This document shows, one piece after another, positions 11,106 through 22,600 of a stretch of 64,000 nt of DNA. Numbering within the stretch: the first letter of the stretch is position 1; the number at the start of each line of letters is the position of its first letter. Below the pieces are notes generated by a model. That model was not told the origin of the DNA. It saw only the letters and a list, made by a program, of their open reading frames with translations, and ran no database searches. The stretch covers positions 228,718 through 292,717 of the forward strand of contig VNWV01000019.1 in NCBI GenBank assembly GCA_009801085.1, given 5' to 3'. The position numbers and the translations under genes were made by a program. Source of the DNA: Lasiodiplodia sp. COLG20. Taxonomy: Eukaryota; Ascomycota; Dothideomycetes; Botryosphaeriales; Botryosphaeriaceae.

Positions 11106-11512
11106 TTTGATGATGTCGGTGATGGGTTTGTATGATGTAGAAGGCGTATTTCACCTTTACTTATACAGGGACTCTCTGGCAGGACACACGGAGTTGAAAC
11201 CCCGAATTTCGATGGACTTTGACCTCCGTCTCCCCCGCATCGGCCAGACCCTTGAGTTAACCGGTCCTCTCAATCATGTTTCCCCGCACGTTGTGTATCA
11301 TGATAGCGCCAAGTGTTTACGGAGGTCGAAGTCCGTCGGCGGCGCGGGCCGCTCTGATTGGCCAGTTTTGCTCACTACCACCGAGACCGGCAACTTTATC
11401 ACCTTCCCGGTATCTATGGTCCTATCGGCCGCGCCTCGAGTAGTACGCTTCTTAAATTCACTGCACGACTGCGCAGCTCTCGCTGCTCAACATCTCCGCG
11501 GTGCATCTCAAA

Positions 11513-13339
11513 ATGACATCTCCATCAACACCAGACATGAAGCATCCGAAGGATGACCGGCCGGCCTCGGAGCACGACGTTGGTGTGGGGGAAGCCGCGA
11601 TCCACCATGACGCCGATGATCTCCACCGCGCCCTCAAACCCCGTCAAGTCGACATGCTTGCCATTGCTGGCGCAATTGGCACCGGGCTGATCATCGGTTC
11701 CGGCTCCGGACTCGCGCACGGAGGACCCGCCAGTTTGCTCATCGCATACGTGCTAATTGGCGCCGTCGTGTACTTTGTCATGACGGCAATGGGAGAAATG
11801 GCGACCTGGCTACCGATGAAGAAAGGCTTCGCCGGCTATGCTACGCGCTTCGTCGATCCGGCCTTTGGGTATGTTCCTACCACTGTTGAGATCCGCTTCA
11901 TGCTGACTTCACAGCTTCGCGACTGGATGGAACTACTTCTTCAAGTATGCCATCGTCCTGCCAAACAACCTCACTGCTGCCGGAATCATCCTCCAATACT
12001 GGCGGCCTGACATCAACGTCGCTGTTTGGATCACCGTCTTTGGCGTGGTCATCGTCCTGCTGAATGTATGCCCCCGGCACTTGGCTGTTTCAAATTCCAT
12101 TGCTGACGCGGGTCCCAGGTCCTCCACGTGCGCTGGTTCGGCGAAGCCGAGTTCTGGCTCTCAGCAATCAAAGTCGTCGTGCTGCTAGGCCTCATTCTGG
12201 CATGCCTGGTCATCTCTCTCGGCGGCTCGCCCTCGCACGACCGCATCGGCTTCCGCTACTGGCGCGACCCAGGCGCCTTCGCGCCGTATCTCACTGAAGG
12301 CTCCACTGGGAAGTTTCTGGGGTTCTGGGCGTGCGTTGTGCAGGCTTGCTTCGCGTACACCGGGACCGAGATCATCGGCGCTGCGTTCGGCGAGGTGCCG
12401 AATCCGAGGAAGAACGTGCCGAAGACGGTCAGGCAGACGTTGCTGCGCATCTGCTGCTTTTACGTCTTGGGCGTGTTCGTGCTGGGCATGGCGGTGCCGT
12501 ATGACAACGAGCGGCTCATCGGAGCAACGAAGGAGAAGACCAGCGCTGGTGAGCATCACTATTAGCACCCGATAATGGGAAGACTCACAAAGTGCACACA
12601 GCCGCATCCCCCTTCGTCGTCGCCATCACCCTCGCCCGTATCAAGGTCCTGCCCGACATTGTCAACGGCGCGCTATTGGTATTTGTCATTAGCGCCGCGA
12701 ATTCCGGTACCACACACCCTCCCATCATCAGCTCACCTTTATCTTCTATCACAGCGCCACTAATTTCCACAGACATCTACGTCGCCTCGCGCGCCCTCTT
12801 CGGCATGGCCAAAGACGGCCAGGCACCCGCGCTCTTCAAGCGCACCACTGCCGCCGGCGTGCCGCTCGCCGGCGTCGCCGCAGCCGCCCTGTTCATCCTG
12901 CTCGGCTACATGAACATCAGCAAGTCCGCATCCACCGTCTTCGGCTACTTCGTCAGCCTGGTCACCGTGTTCGGCACGCTGAACTGGGTCAGCATTCTGG
13001 TGTCGTATCTGTGCATGCGCCGCGGGATGTTGGCTCAGGGTGTGGATGTGCGGGAGCTGCCGTATAGAGATCCGTTGCAGCCGTATGGAGCGTGGTTCGC
13101 CCTGGCGGTGACGGTGTTGGTGATTATTTTCAATGGTAGGTGCGCGGTGTGTGTACGTGGGGTGGATAGTTGCTGACGTGCGTGTAGGGTTTACTGCGTT
13201 TGTTCCGCGGTTTAAGGCGGATGTATTTGTCACGAGTTATATTGGTGTTGTCGTGTACTTGGCGAACATTGTGTGGTGGAAATGCTTTAAAGGGACAAAG
13301 CGAGTGCAGCCCAATGCTATGGATTTGGGTAAGGAGTAA
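11513..13339 (+). CDS. Amino-acid permease (AAP/APC superfamily)
   Basis: Plasma-membrane amino-acid transporter. Six exons (11513-11868, 11915-12065, 12119-12548, 12602-12706, 12773-13135, 13188-13339) join in frame to 518 aa. The five introns of 46-66 bp all have GT-AG ends. The N terminus is hydrophilic and acidic, followed by the family signature in TM1 (QVDMLAIAGAIGTGLIIGSG). About twelve hydrophobic segments can be traced, and ACFAYTGTEIIGAAFGE matches the conserved TM6 region. PNPRKNVPKTVRQTLLRI is the typical cytoplasmic loop. Length and order match fungal GABA/general amino-acid permeases. It diverges from the PLP enzyme with about 400 bp between starts, so the two could share a promoter region. 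Substrate is not determined. Confidence 0.9.
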
Positions 13340-15232
13340 GTAAATTTTATGTTTCCGAAGAATTTAGAAATCAACAAATTTGCACATCTATTTATCTTTA
13401 AAAATGATTTCAGCTGCAATCACATTCCTATTTAATTCTACTCTGTAGATTAATATAGTATCAGAAATGCCGCAAAAGTCCCGTATCTTCTCGAGTTCTA
13501 GCGCCGTGCACGATGCAGGAAGTCTTCCCAGGATGCGGCGAATCAGAGTTAAGGCTTAGCATGCTGGAATTCACCGCTACGAAGTGTGGCTTTTGTGCAC
13601 GATGGAGAAAGCTTGCGGCGTTCCTATAGTCAACAGAAGGCTGAATAGCCTCTTATTGATGCAAGAAACCTCACCGGCACCGGGTCCGCATTCCAGAGAA
13701 CGCTGAAGTCCAGAAGCGCTGCGGCTGGAAGGATCACGCTCGTGCACCGACCAGACGCTGGACTTGTAGGGCCTCGCCCACCAAAAGCTCGGCGCCGTGA
13801 CGTGGTCGACTTGGCAGAGGCAAAACTCCTACAACTACTACAGACCGGTCGCAGAGCTGTGACTGTTAGTTCGGTGGTCGAGGAGTCGAACGTGCCCGCG
13901 CTGTTAGCGGGAAAGAGTGGCGGGCGTCGTTGGCGGGCCGCGGCCGTACGAAGGATCCGTATCGTTGGGGAGCGTGCGGTGTGGACTGGATTTGTAGCCC
14001 TACTGCGAAGTGCCGGAGGGACGTCTGGTTAAACGCGAAATGATCAGTGTATGGCTCGGAAGGCTCGAGGACGGGACGCGCCGAGAGGAGGGCCCAGGCA
14101 ACGTGTGCTGGTCAGGGTTCTCCAGCCGCCAATCATTTTTTCGGCCGCTTCGGTGCACGGGAGGCCCTATTTTTACCCCCGGGGTCCCCGGGATTTTGCT
14201 TTTGGGTAGTCTGGATTAGGGTGGCGAGCCGCGCGCTAGAGGAGCGCCGGATCTACCAAGCTTCCAAGCTAAGACTTCGCTACGCCTACATGGTATTGTG
14301 GCTTACACGACTTTCTCCTGAGCCATGTGCCGGTTTGTATTTTCGGCATCTACACATTGCTATTCCTTCCGGCCGTTGGTAGGATCTCCGCAGTGCCAGA
14401 TAACAGATACGTGTTTAAAGTTGATACTACTATTATTGTTAATCTTCGCTTCTCTGCGAAAATTCTTCTGTGCTGCTACTCGACACTTTCCTGATTCCAA
14501 AAACGCTCCATAGGTGCCCAGAATGGACAGCGACAAGGCAAAAGGCGTTAGTGCATAGAAAAAAGTTGGGTTGGCGGCTGAACATGGAGTCCCTATCGGA
14601 CGATTTCTCCGGCATCACCCATTCGGCCCGCGCCTATAACACCCGCATGACAGCCCCCGCCAAGACGCTTACTCCCTATGAGACGTCCGCTCAGCCTCAC
14701 CTGGCGCCGTTTTCCTCTTTCTGCACTGGCCTTCTGCTTCGAGACGATCCTTCCTGATCTGGCCCCTGACAGCTCAGCTCTCCCGCATCTAAGCCACGAC
14801 AGCCACTCCGCCAAGCCAAGATTCGAGGCTTGACATGGCCATGCCAAGCTGATCTGGATGCCCCGGAGTACCCTTGTGCCAAGCCGGTCCCGCCGCTCCC
14901 GAGCGATGGGAAACACCGAGTCGAGCTATAGCAATTTCCACCCCAGTGCTGCCCGGCAACTCCCACGTTTAGCGCCCTCGCCAACACTCGGGAACTCTCC
15001 GTGACTATCGGAAAGCGTCGAGAACAACGGGAAGCCATCGTGGTAGACACGTTCAGCTGTGGCTTTCGGCGGTCAATTTTGCGGAAACTGCCATGGTGTG
15101 GTGTATCTTTCAGCCGGCCTGGAGCGTCTATTGCTTCACGCTGAGTTTGCTATAAGAACCAGTGTGGCCTTTGTTGATTATTCTTCACCATCGCCTTCTT
15201 CAGTCGTCTTCGGTCTCATCTCCTGGTTCACA
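13340..15232. other. Long intergenic region, no supported gene
   Basis: No coding gene is supported. Open stretches at 13742-14032 and 14470-14757 lack any recognisable domain and use non-ATG or poor starts. TATAAGA at 15151-15157, 76 bp before the next start codon, fits the TATA box of the secreted-protein gene at 15233. I see no tRNA or repeat family member. Confidence 0.5.
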
Positions 15233-17673
15233 ATGCATTCCGCCTATCTCCTGCCTCTTCTGGCTGGACTCGCTGCTTCGCAGTCGACCAGCACCGACAT
15301 CCCGGCTGACGCAGTCCCAACTCCGGACGCCTTGGATTTGGATTTCCTTCGCGAAATTCCTGCCCCGACGTACACTACTATCGAGGGTGTTCTGTCGCAG
15401 GATGTCCCTTACGCAACTGCTACGGCTATCGAGTCCGCTGCTGCTGACGTCTCTGAGACTCCTCTGAGCGTCTTTCCGGCTGTCACCACCGTCCCCATCA
15501 ACGCCGCTGGTGAATCCGACGCAGCCGCAACTGGCACCCCGTCCAAGCGCGGTGCTGCTGTGGATGCTGCGGCCGCTCTCGAAAGGCGTGCGGCTTGCGA
15601 TTCGCAGGCCACCATTGCGAACTACTACGATGTCGACGTCTCGAGCTATGCTGCCTTCAAGGCTGACACCAAGATCTCTGAAGTGGCCAACGGCGCCGCG
15701 ACTCCCTCGGGCTACTTCAACAACTTCAAGAACAAGGATGCTGCCAACAGCGCATGTACGTTTTCCTTTTTCCGCTTTTCTTCGCTGAGCTAGCTGACGA
15801 GTTATCAGATGGCTACTTGGGCTACAAGGTCCTGCAGGACGGTTATGATGTCGACAACTGTGCCCAGGAATGTACCGACAAGGAGGGATGCCTTGGCTTC
15901 AACATCTTCTTCGAAAGAGATCCTACCATTGAGCCCGGCGAGGGTTGCACCAACCCGACTGCTTTTGCGAACATCAAATGTTCCTTCTGGGGAAGCGCCC
16001 TCGACGAGACTACTGCTACGAACTCTGGACAGTGGCGCGCTGAGTTTCAGGTCGGTATTGCTGGCTCTAATGCCTATACCTCTGAGAAGGTTGGCCCTAC
16101 TCTCGACGGGTGGGATGCTCCCCTAAGGCTCAACAACGCCGCCATGAACGCCCCCCTGCGTGATTGTGCCAACACCTGGACCTACATGGGCTACAAGTTC
16201 TTCAACGACGGTCCTTTCAGCGTCGAGGCTTGTGCCGCTGCCTGCGATGCTCAGACCGAATACAACATTGCCCATCCCCCGTCGTCTGGATACGTTCCCC
16301 TTTGCGCCGCATTCGGCACGTACCTTCTGACCAAGACGACTTCCTCGGGCTCCGTTATCCAGGGCCAGATCTGTACCATGTAAGTCTCCTTGATATTTCA
16401 TCTATAAGAACACTGGCTTACACATCCATCTAGGTACACTTCCGCTTGGGACGCCGAGTATGCTGTCAACACTGCTTCGTACGATGACTCCATTGGAGCC
16501 AAGTACACCTACAGCTACAGCTTCTTCTACTCAAAGCCTCAAAACCAGCCAGTCTGTGCTGCGGATCTGTCCTACCTTGAGAGCTCGGGCGCCGAGTTCT
16601 GCTCGTCTTACATCAGCTACACTCCCAGCACCTCGACCGCGATCTCCACCACGGTTCCCGGTGTTTCGACCGTTTACCAGACCAGCCAGACCACGACCAC
16701 GACCACCGTCTACACCAGCACTGCGACTGTGACCGCAACCGGCGGAAGCTTGAGGAGAAGAGATGACGACGCCGACTTCACCGGCAGCGAGTACAGCATT
16801 GACATCAGCACTTCCACCGTGTCCATCCCCAACAAGTCCGCCATCGGCAACTCGACCGTTGCTGCTACCGACGTCCAGATTGCCAAGCGTGCTGTTGCCA
16901 CCCCTGCCTCCATCACGGGCTGGCCCGCCGCCAAGATCTCGGCTGCTTGCTCAAACGTCGCCACCGGTGTTGTCACGACCACCAGCATCTCCACTGCCCC
17001 GGTTCCTCTGACTACTGCCGTCGTCACCCGCACTGCTACCCAGACCGTGCAGACCGTGTCTACCTTGACCGTCCCCGCCGTCCTGCTCTCTTCGCCGACT
17101 ACCATCGTTTCCGGCCGCACCACGAGCTCCGACGACAACTACTACAGACTGGAGCTTCCCTTCGCCATCAGCGCCTATGGCGTCTCTAGCAGCGTTGTCT
17201 ACCTGACCGATAATAGCGTTCTATTTTGGCCCAGCTCTGACAACAGCCAGAACATCGGCTGGGAGTACACCAACTACGCTCTGCCCTACAGCACCACGTC
17301 CTTCGGTAGCGCCGCGCTCTTCGGCCTCTGGGACGATCTGTACGTCTACTACGGCACCAACCAGGGTATCTACTACGACGTGACCGGCGCTGTCGGCAGC
17401 CGCACCGTCCTCTTCGAGTTCTACACCTCCGCCTTCAGCCGTTCCAACGAGTTCTACCACTTCACCATCACCATGTCCGAGAACAACCCGGGCGTCGCCG
17501 TCTACAAGTACTACGACGTCTACAGCTCGGGCTACTCGGCCACCGTCGGCGCCCAGAAGCGGGGCGGCCAGTCCGTCCAGTACTCCTTCAACCAGGCCAT
17601 CATCACCCCTGGCCTTATGCTTACGGTTGATACCAACACCAACACCATCACCCGTGGCTCTTTCACCCCGTAA
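15233..17673 (+). CDS. Secreted Apple/PAN-like surface protein, 777 aa
   Basis: Probable extracellular wall or surface protein. Exons 15233-15755, 15809-16379 and 16434-17673 join in frame. A secretion signal (MHSAYLLPLLAGLAASQS) is followed by a propeptide-like stretch with dibasic sites (PSKRG, LERRA) that may be Kex2-processed. Two cysteine-rich blocks resemble Apple/PAN-type modules: GYKVLQDGYDVDNCAQECT...GCLGFN (about residues 178-260) and GYKFFNDGPFSVEACAAACD (about 300-370). A Thr/Ser-rich linker full of likely O-glycosylation sites follows (about 410-600). The C-terminal 170 residues form an aromatic beta-rich domain (NYYRLELPFAISAYG onward) common at the end of fungal secreted proteins of this type. 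Binding of carbohydrate is plausible from the architecture but unproven. The next gene encodes a related but much larger secreted protein. Confidence 0.85.
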
Positions 17674-18075
17674 ACTGTTTCGTTTATGACTTGAAGGACT
17701 TTTTTCACGACTTGAACTCGATAACGGCTTGGAGAACAGAAAAGACTAGAAATAATTTTGCTTCGTTTTAGTTGGGTAGTTTATAATTTAATCAATTGGA
17801 GATTTCGACCAAATTTGTACTAGATCCTGTGTGAAGAGCCCAGATGAGACTGAAGACTGCATCGATTGAGTCCGATGTTCAATCAAGCAGAACCGAGAAG
17901 AAACAATGAGCACATGCAACACACTCCAGGTATGAAGAACAAAACTCCCTAAATATTATTACAAGGGTTCCCATTGCATCGAAGTCGGAACCTATGAACA
18001 TTAGAGGCTCGAAGGGAAGGCCACTACGCTATCATATGGTTGATGCTCTGTCTTTATTGAAGGATGGGCGGCAGG
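17674..18075. other. 3' flank of the 777-aa gene, nothing recognised
   Basis: AT-rich 3' untranslated or intergenic sequence. I see no gene, hairpin terminator-like element or repeat here. Confidence 0.45.
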
Positions 18076-18604
18076 CTTTACTGGCGTTGAGCTGGGAGAC
18101 ACTGATGATCAAACTCCAGTTGGGAGGTTGGCAAAGTCCGTAGGAGATGGTGATACAGCTTTTAGATTGCTAGAGTCGCTGTCACAATATTACAGACATG
18201 AACACCTGTGTGCTCAAAGAAAGAAACCTTCCATATATCACCTACCTCGATGGCCTTTCTTGGGACAATCAGAACCCTTCGGCAACATGATCCTGCTCAA
18301 GACTGTACGAAGCACGCTTTGTAGACGATCAGACTTTGGTATACCTTGCTGCGAACATGGAAGATCCCAGAGCATGCCATGATCTCATGTACATTGCCCA
18401 CTACTATGCTAAAATCTCACTGACCTTCGAATTCAATCTCCGGACTTGAGTTGTGAATTCGGAAACATGGAAATGGTCAGGGCACGCTTCGGCTCTCAAA
18501 GCGGCATTGAAATCCTCGGTATTCTGAAAGGAACAACGCAAGCGGAAGCGGCGGAGAAGGCATCAGCGGCGGCGCCAGCGGCGGCCGTGAAGGAAGACGC
18601 CTGA
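18076..18604 (+). pseudogene. Decayed gene fragment, family not recognised
   Basis: Coding-like stretches occur in shifting frames. One frame carries NLPYITYLDGLSWDNQNPSA, an in-frame TGA near 18289, then YEARFVDDQTLVYLAANMED and HYYAKISLTFEFN. The frame then shifts into EFGNMEMVRARFGSQSG and an Ala/Glu-rich tail (TTQAEAAEKASAAAPAAAVK) ending in TGA at about 18604. Composition and continuity look like real protein, but stops and frame changes break it and I found no set of introns that repairs it. I do not recognise the family. It could be an unresolved multi-exon gene, but a decayed fragment is more likely. Confidence 0.4.
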
Positions 18605-18680
18605 ATGCTAGCAGGCGGGTAGGTATCTGAGGGTACGCTTGAGGCTCGCTTGGGCGTAGGTAAACAGCATGGTGGCTTAT

Positions 18681-18955
18681 TGCAGCCAACGGCTAGCGTG
18701 AATTTATTTCGCTCATACCATGGGTAGTTGAAGCTATCGTCCGGATGTAAATGTTGAATTAATAATTCGACATACCATGGGTAGATGAAGCTATCGTCCG
18801 GACGTGAATGAATAATTATTAATTCGACGTTTACATCCGGACGATAGCTTCAACTACCCATGGTATGTTTATTTTTTCCCCCCGCAAAAAAATGTGAGGC
18901 ATACCTACGCTATGTTCCGCGGCCCTGCTATTCTTCGCGCTAGCCATCGGCTGCA
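18681..18955. mobile_element. Foldback MITE, copy 1 (core GAAGCTATCGTCCGGA)
   Basis: Terminal inverted repeats of about 23 bp with a few mismatches begin TGCAGCC..GGCTAGCG at 18681 and close at 18955. Inside lie inverted arms built on ACCATGGGTAGTTGAAGC and TATCGTCCGGA (about 18717-18750 and 18828-18864). The left arm is partly duplicated in tandem with a period of about 59 bp (second copy from about 18771). No coding capacity. Two relatives occur at 24866-25085 and 53841-53932. I did not see a clear target-site duplication. Confidence 0.75.
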
Positions 18956-19663
18956 GCGCTGTATACACACTAGTAGTAACAGTCAGCCCTAGCGCAGTGC
19001 CGTCCAGGCACGCACCATGGCTTTTGCAATTTCCGCAGCAACTCCGGCGCTACGAAGCCACACCTTGTAGCGCAGAGCCTGAACTCGTGCATTCTCATCA
19101 ACAACGATAGAAAGAATAGACTGCGCAGTCATTAAGGACATCATCGGACTCTACTGTGACTGCGCAAGATGCAGCGGATGGCTGCATTGGCGTGATGCGA
19201 ATGTGGTTGCGGATGGCTACCGGGAGGCTGTTCAGCCGCCGCCTTGTGGCGCCGACTCACACAACTTTAAGCCCGCCACAACACCGCCACTCAGCCACAA
19301 TCCAGCCCAGAACCGCCTGAAAGAGTTGCCGAGACTGCCCCTGGGGGAAGTGCCGATATTCTGTCCGCTCGTGATGCTCTACAACACCCGCTACGTCGGC
19401 TCTGGATCCACGCCCACATGGCCTTTTTTACTTGGCATCAGACGAGGCTGAAAGCCCAGAGCACCTTTCCAGCCGGCACTGGAGAGTAGCTTCGGCGTCG
19501 CCGCCAACGATGCTAGTCAGGCTGCGGATGGTGTTTTTGTCGTCTGTATAAGTGTGGTCGCGCAGCCTCAGTTTGACAGATCCCCAGGTTACTTCACGGG
19601 TAGTCCTCTGCAGTCATTCACTTTGGTTGTGGTGCCTCTCGGCCCGCTCCTCGTTCCCGCACC
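18956..19663. other. Intergenic upstream of the 1596-aa gene
   Basis: No gene supported. The short open stretches have no domain. The last 200 bp should contain the promoter of the secreted-protein gene, although I see no strong TATA box. Confidence 0.4.
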
Positions 19664-22600
19664 ATGCTGTGTTCCAACATGGCGTCCCTTCTCTCCAACC
19701 CCACCCTCATTCTTGGCCTTTTGGCCGCACAATCGCTCGCAATCCCTGCTCCGCTCCCTTCGGCCACCGCGGCCCCCGTCAAGCGCGATGACTTGTCCTG
19801 CTGGGACAAGGTCAGTGACGGCCAGGTTTTCCAGGCTACGAATGCCCAATGGGACATTATTTGCGGCACCGACTACGCGTTAGTCTATATCCTATCCGCA
19901 ACGCTAAAACATATGCTGACCAATGTGCAGTGGCGGTGACATGGGCACTTCTTGGGTGGGCTCTTTCGAAGAGTGCATTCAGGACTGTGACACTACTAGT
20001 GGCTGCGTTGATGTCTCCTTCGTGTGGCCCAACGCCTGTTACAAGAAAAGTGCCCTTGGCTCTCCCTCTTCTGTTGATTCCGTGTGGACCGCAAAGAAGA
20101 AGACGACCAGCAGCGATACTTCCGTCTCTACTCCTCTTTCTTGCGAGAACAGTGCCAGCGATGGCATCACGTACACTTCGTCCAAGGGCACCTTCCTCAT
20201 CGAGTGTGGCATAGACTATGCTGGCGGTGACATGGGCTCTTCGAACACTGCTTCGTTCGAGGCCTGTATTGAGGATTGTGCCTCGACCGACGGCTGTATC
20301 GATGTCAGCTACGTGTATGGCTCTTGCTATAAGAAGAACGCTCTCAACGACCCTGTCTCGCTTAGTCACGTCTGGACTGCCAAGAAGGTTGCATCAGACA
20401 CGGATTCGTCTTCCACTGCTACTATCACCTCCGCGGCGACCACGACTACGGCCACTGCCACCGCAACTGCCATCACTTGCCCCTCCAGCAATGGAACCAT
20501 CACCGGCATGTCAACTGGCGGTACTTACGAGATTTTATGCGCCATCGATTACGCCGGTGGTGACTTCAAGGAGGTTGACACTCCTACTTTCGAGGAGTGT
20601 CTCGAGGCTTGTGACAACAACGAGGGATGTGTTGCTATTTCCTACGTTGCGCCGTCCTGCTACCTGAAGAGCGAGCTCATGACACCGGTCTCCGTATCCT
20701 ACGTCTGGGGTGCTGTTGTCAAGAAGTCGGCCAAGGACATCTACGCCTTCCCCACCGTCGCTGATCAGACTCTCGAAGCTGGTGCAACTGAGTCGATGAT
20801 GGCCGAGCCCATGACGCTTGAGAGCCCGCCGCTCGCCACTCTCGGCCCGGTTGCTCCTCCGGGCATCAACATGGGTGGTCTTAAAGTCCTTACTCCCAAT
20901 GTGACCAACGCGCTGTGGTACAACGGCGACGATGCCGCTATGGATGACGACGAGTCCGGTGCCGTCACCGTCCGCCTGACCATCGAGTACAAGTACCCTT
21001 CCATCGTCCTGGACCACTCCATCTACATCACTGGCGTCTCCTGCGGTGGCGGCGTCCTCACTGGTACCTTCACCGAGCAGACGCCGTTCCTGCACGCTGC
21101 CACCGAGTGGCCCAGCCAGGCTCCGCTCCTGCTCATCAGCGCCGAGTCGAGCTGCGGCAACGGCGACCAGAACGCCTTCTGGCTCGCCAGCTCCGTCTCC
21201 TTCGACACGGGCGCCATGACCTTCAGCGCGCCCGGTGAGTCGGTCGAGCTTGTAGATATCTACGAACAACTGGACGTCGATTTCGGGAAGGTCGAATACG
21301 ACACTGACGATGAGAGCGGCACCTCTTCTGATGACGGTACCGACACCTGCGGCAGCCCCAGCTCATCCTTCCTCGACGATCTCCCCGCCGTCGCCTGCGG
21401 TGCCGACTTCGATCAGGCCCTCGACGATGCGCTCGGCTACTACTCTGCCAACGGCGCCAGCCAGCAGGCTGTTCTCGCTATTGCCGGTGTGCCCGAGGAT
21501 GACGAGTCGAGCCTTGCCAAACGCGGCTGGCTTAGCTCCATCATCAAGGCTGTCGTAAAGGTCGCCACCGTTGTTGTCAAGGTTGCAGCTGTGGTGGTTC
21601 AAACCGTGGCCACTGCCGTTGTGACAGTCGTTGCAAAAGCCGTAGAAGTTGTAAAGGTGGTAGTGCAGGCAGTCGTCGCTGTCAGCATTGCCGTCGTTAC
21701 GCAAGTTGCCAAGCTCGCTGTCTTCATTGCCACTGGTAACTACAGCAACACCCTTACCCTGCCGGTCAACCTTGGCCCGCCCGCTTCCGTCCTGGCCGAG
21801 TCCCCCTGGGGATCCGATGGCTTCAAGTTCTACGAGTACACTCCTGAGGAGGGTGGCTCCAAGTGGGAGGCATCTGCCGCCGCTCTCGAGAAGATCCAGA
21901 CGGAGCTGGTTGGTGAGGCTGATCCCGAGCCCGGTATTGAGCTCTGGTGCGTCGACTGCGGCGTTAGGGGCAAGATCGCTGCTACCGGTTCCATCAGCGC
22001 CACGCCCCTCTCCGGTCTGAAGAAGGGCAGCATTGGCATCTCTGGTAACATGTATGCCGGTGTCTTCCTTGGAGTCAACGCCTTCACCCAGTGGGAGAAG
22101 ACTGTTCGCAAGGACCTGTTCGTCAAGGGCCTGCCCGGTTGGTCGATTCCTGGCATTGTCAGCCTGGGTCCTCGCCTTATTCTCGCTGCCCAGGCCACCA
22201 TTTCTGTTGAGGCTGAGGGTCAGATTCTCACCGGTGCTAGCCTGAACTGGCCCGCCTTCCAGGCCACCCTTGATTTCGTCGACAAGTCACAATCCTCGCA
22301 GTCTGGCTGGACTCCCGAGCTTACAAAGAAATTTGAAGCGCACGGTGAAGTGACTGCTACTGCTGCTCTTGGTCTCCCCGTTATTGTCAACTTTGGCATC
22401 AACATTCTCAACGGCGTGTGGGAGAAGGGTATCAACCTGACTGACTTCCCCGCCATCACTGCTGAGGCTTCGTTCGAGGCTGATTTCGGAACCGACAAGA
22501 ACCAGCTCGGCAGCGATGACTGCGAAGGCATTGATTGGGATATCTCGCTTACCAACGAGCTCCGCCTCGATGTCAGCGATGGCCCTGGCTTCACCCTCAA

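Noticed and set aside
13860..13935. A tRNA-like stretch (GGTCGAGGAGTCGAACG)
   Set aside because: It resembles a T-arm only loosely; no acceptor stem, anticodon loop or D-arm could be folded around it.
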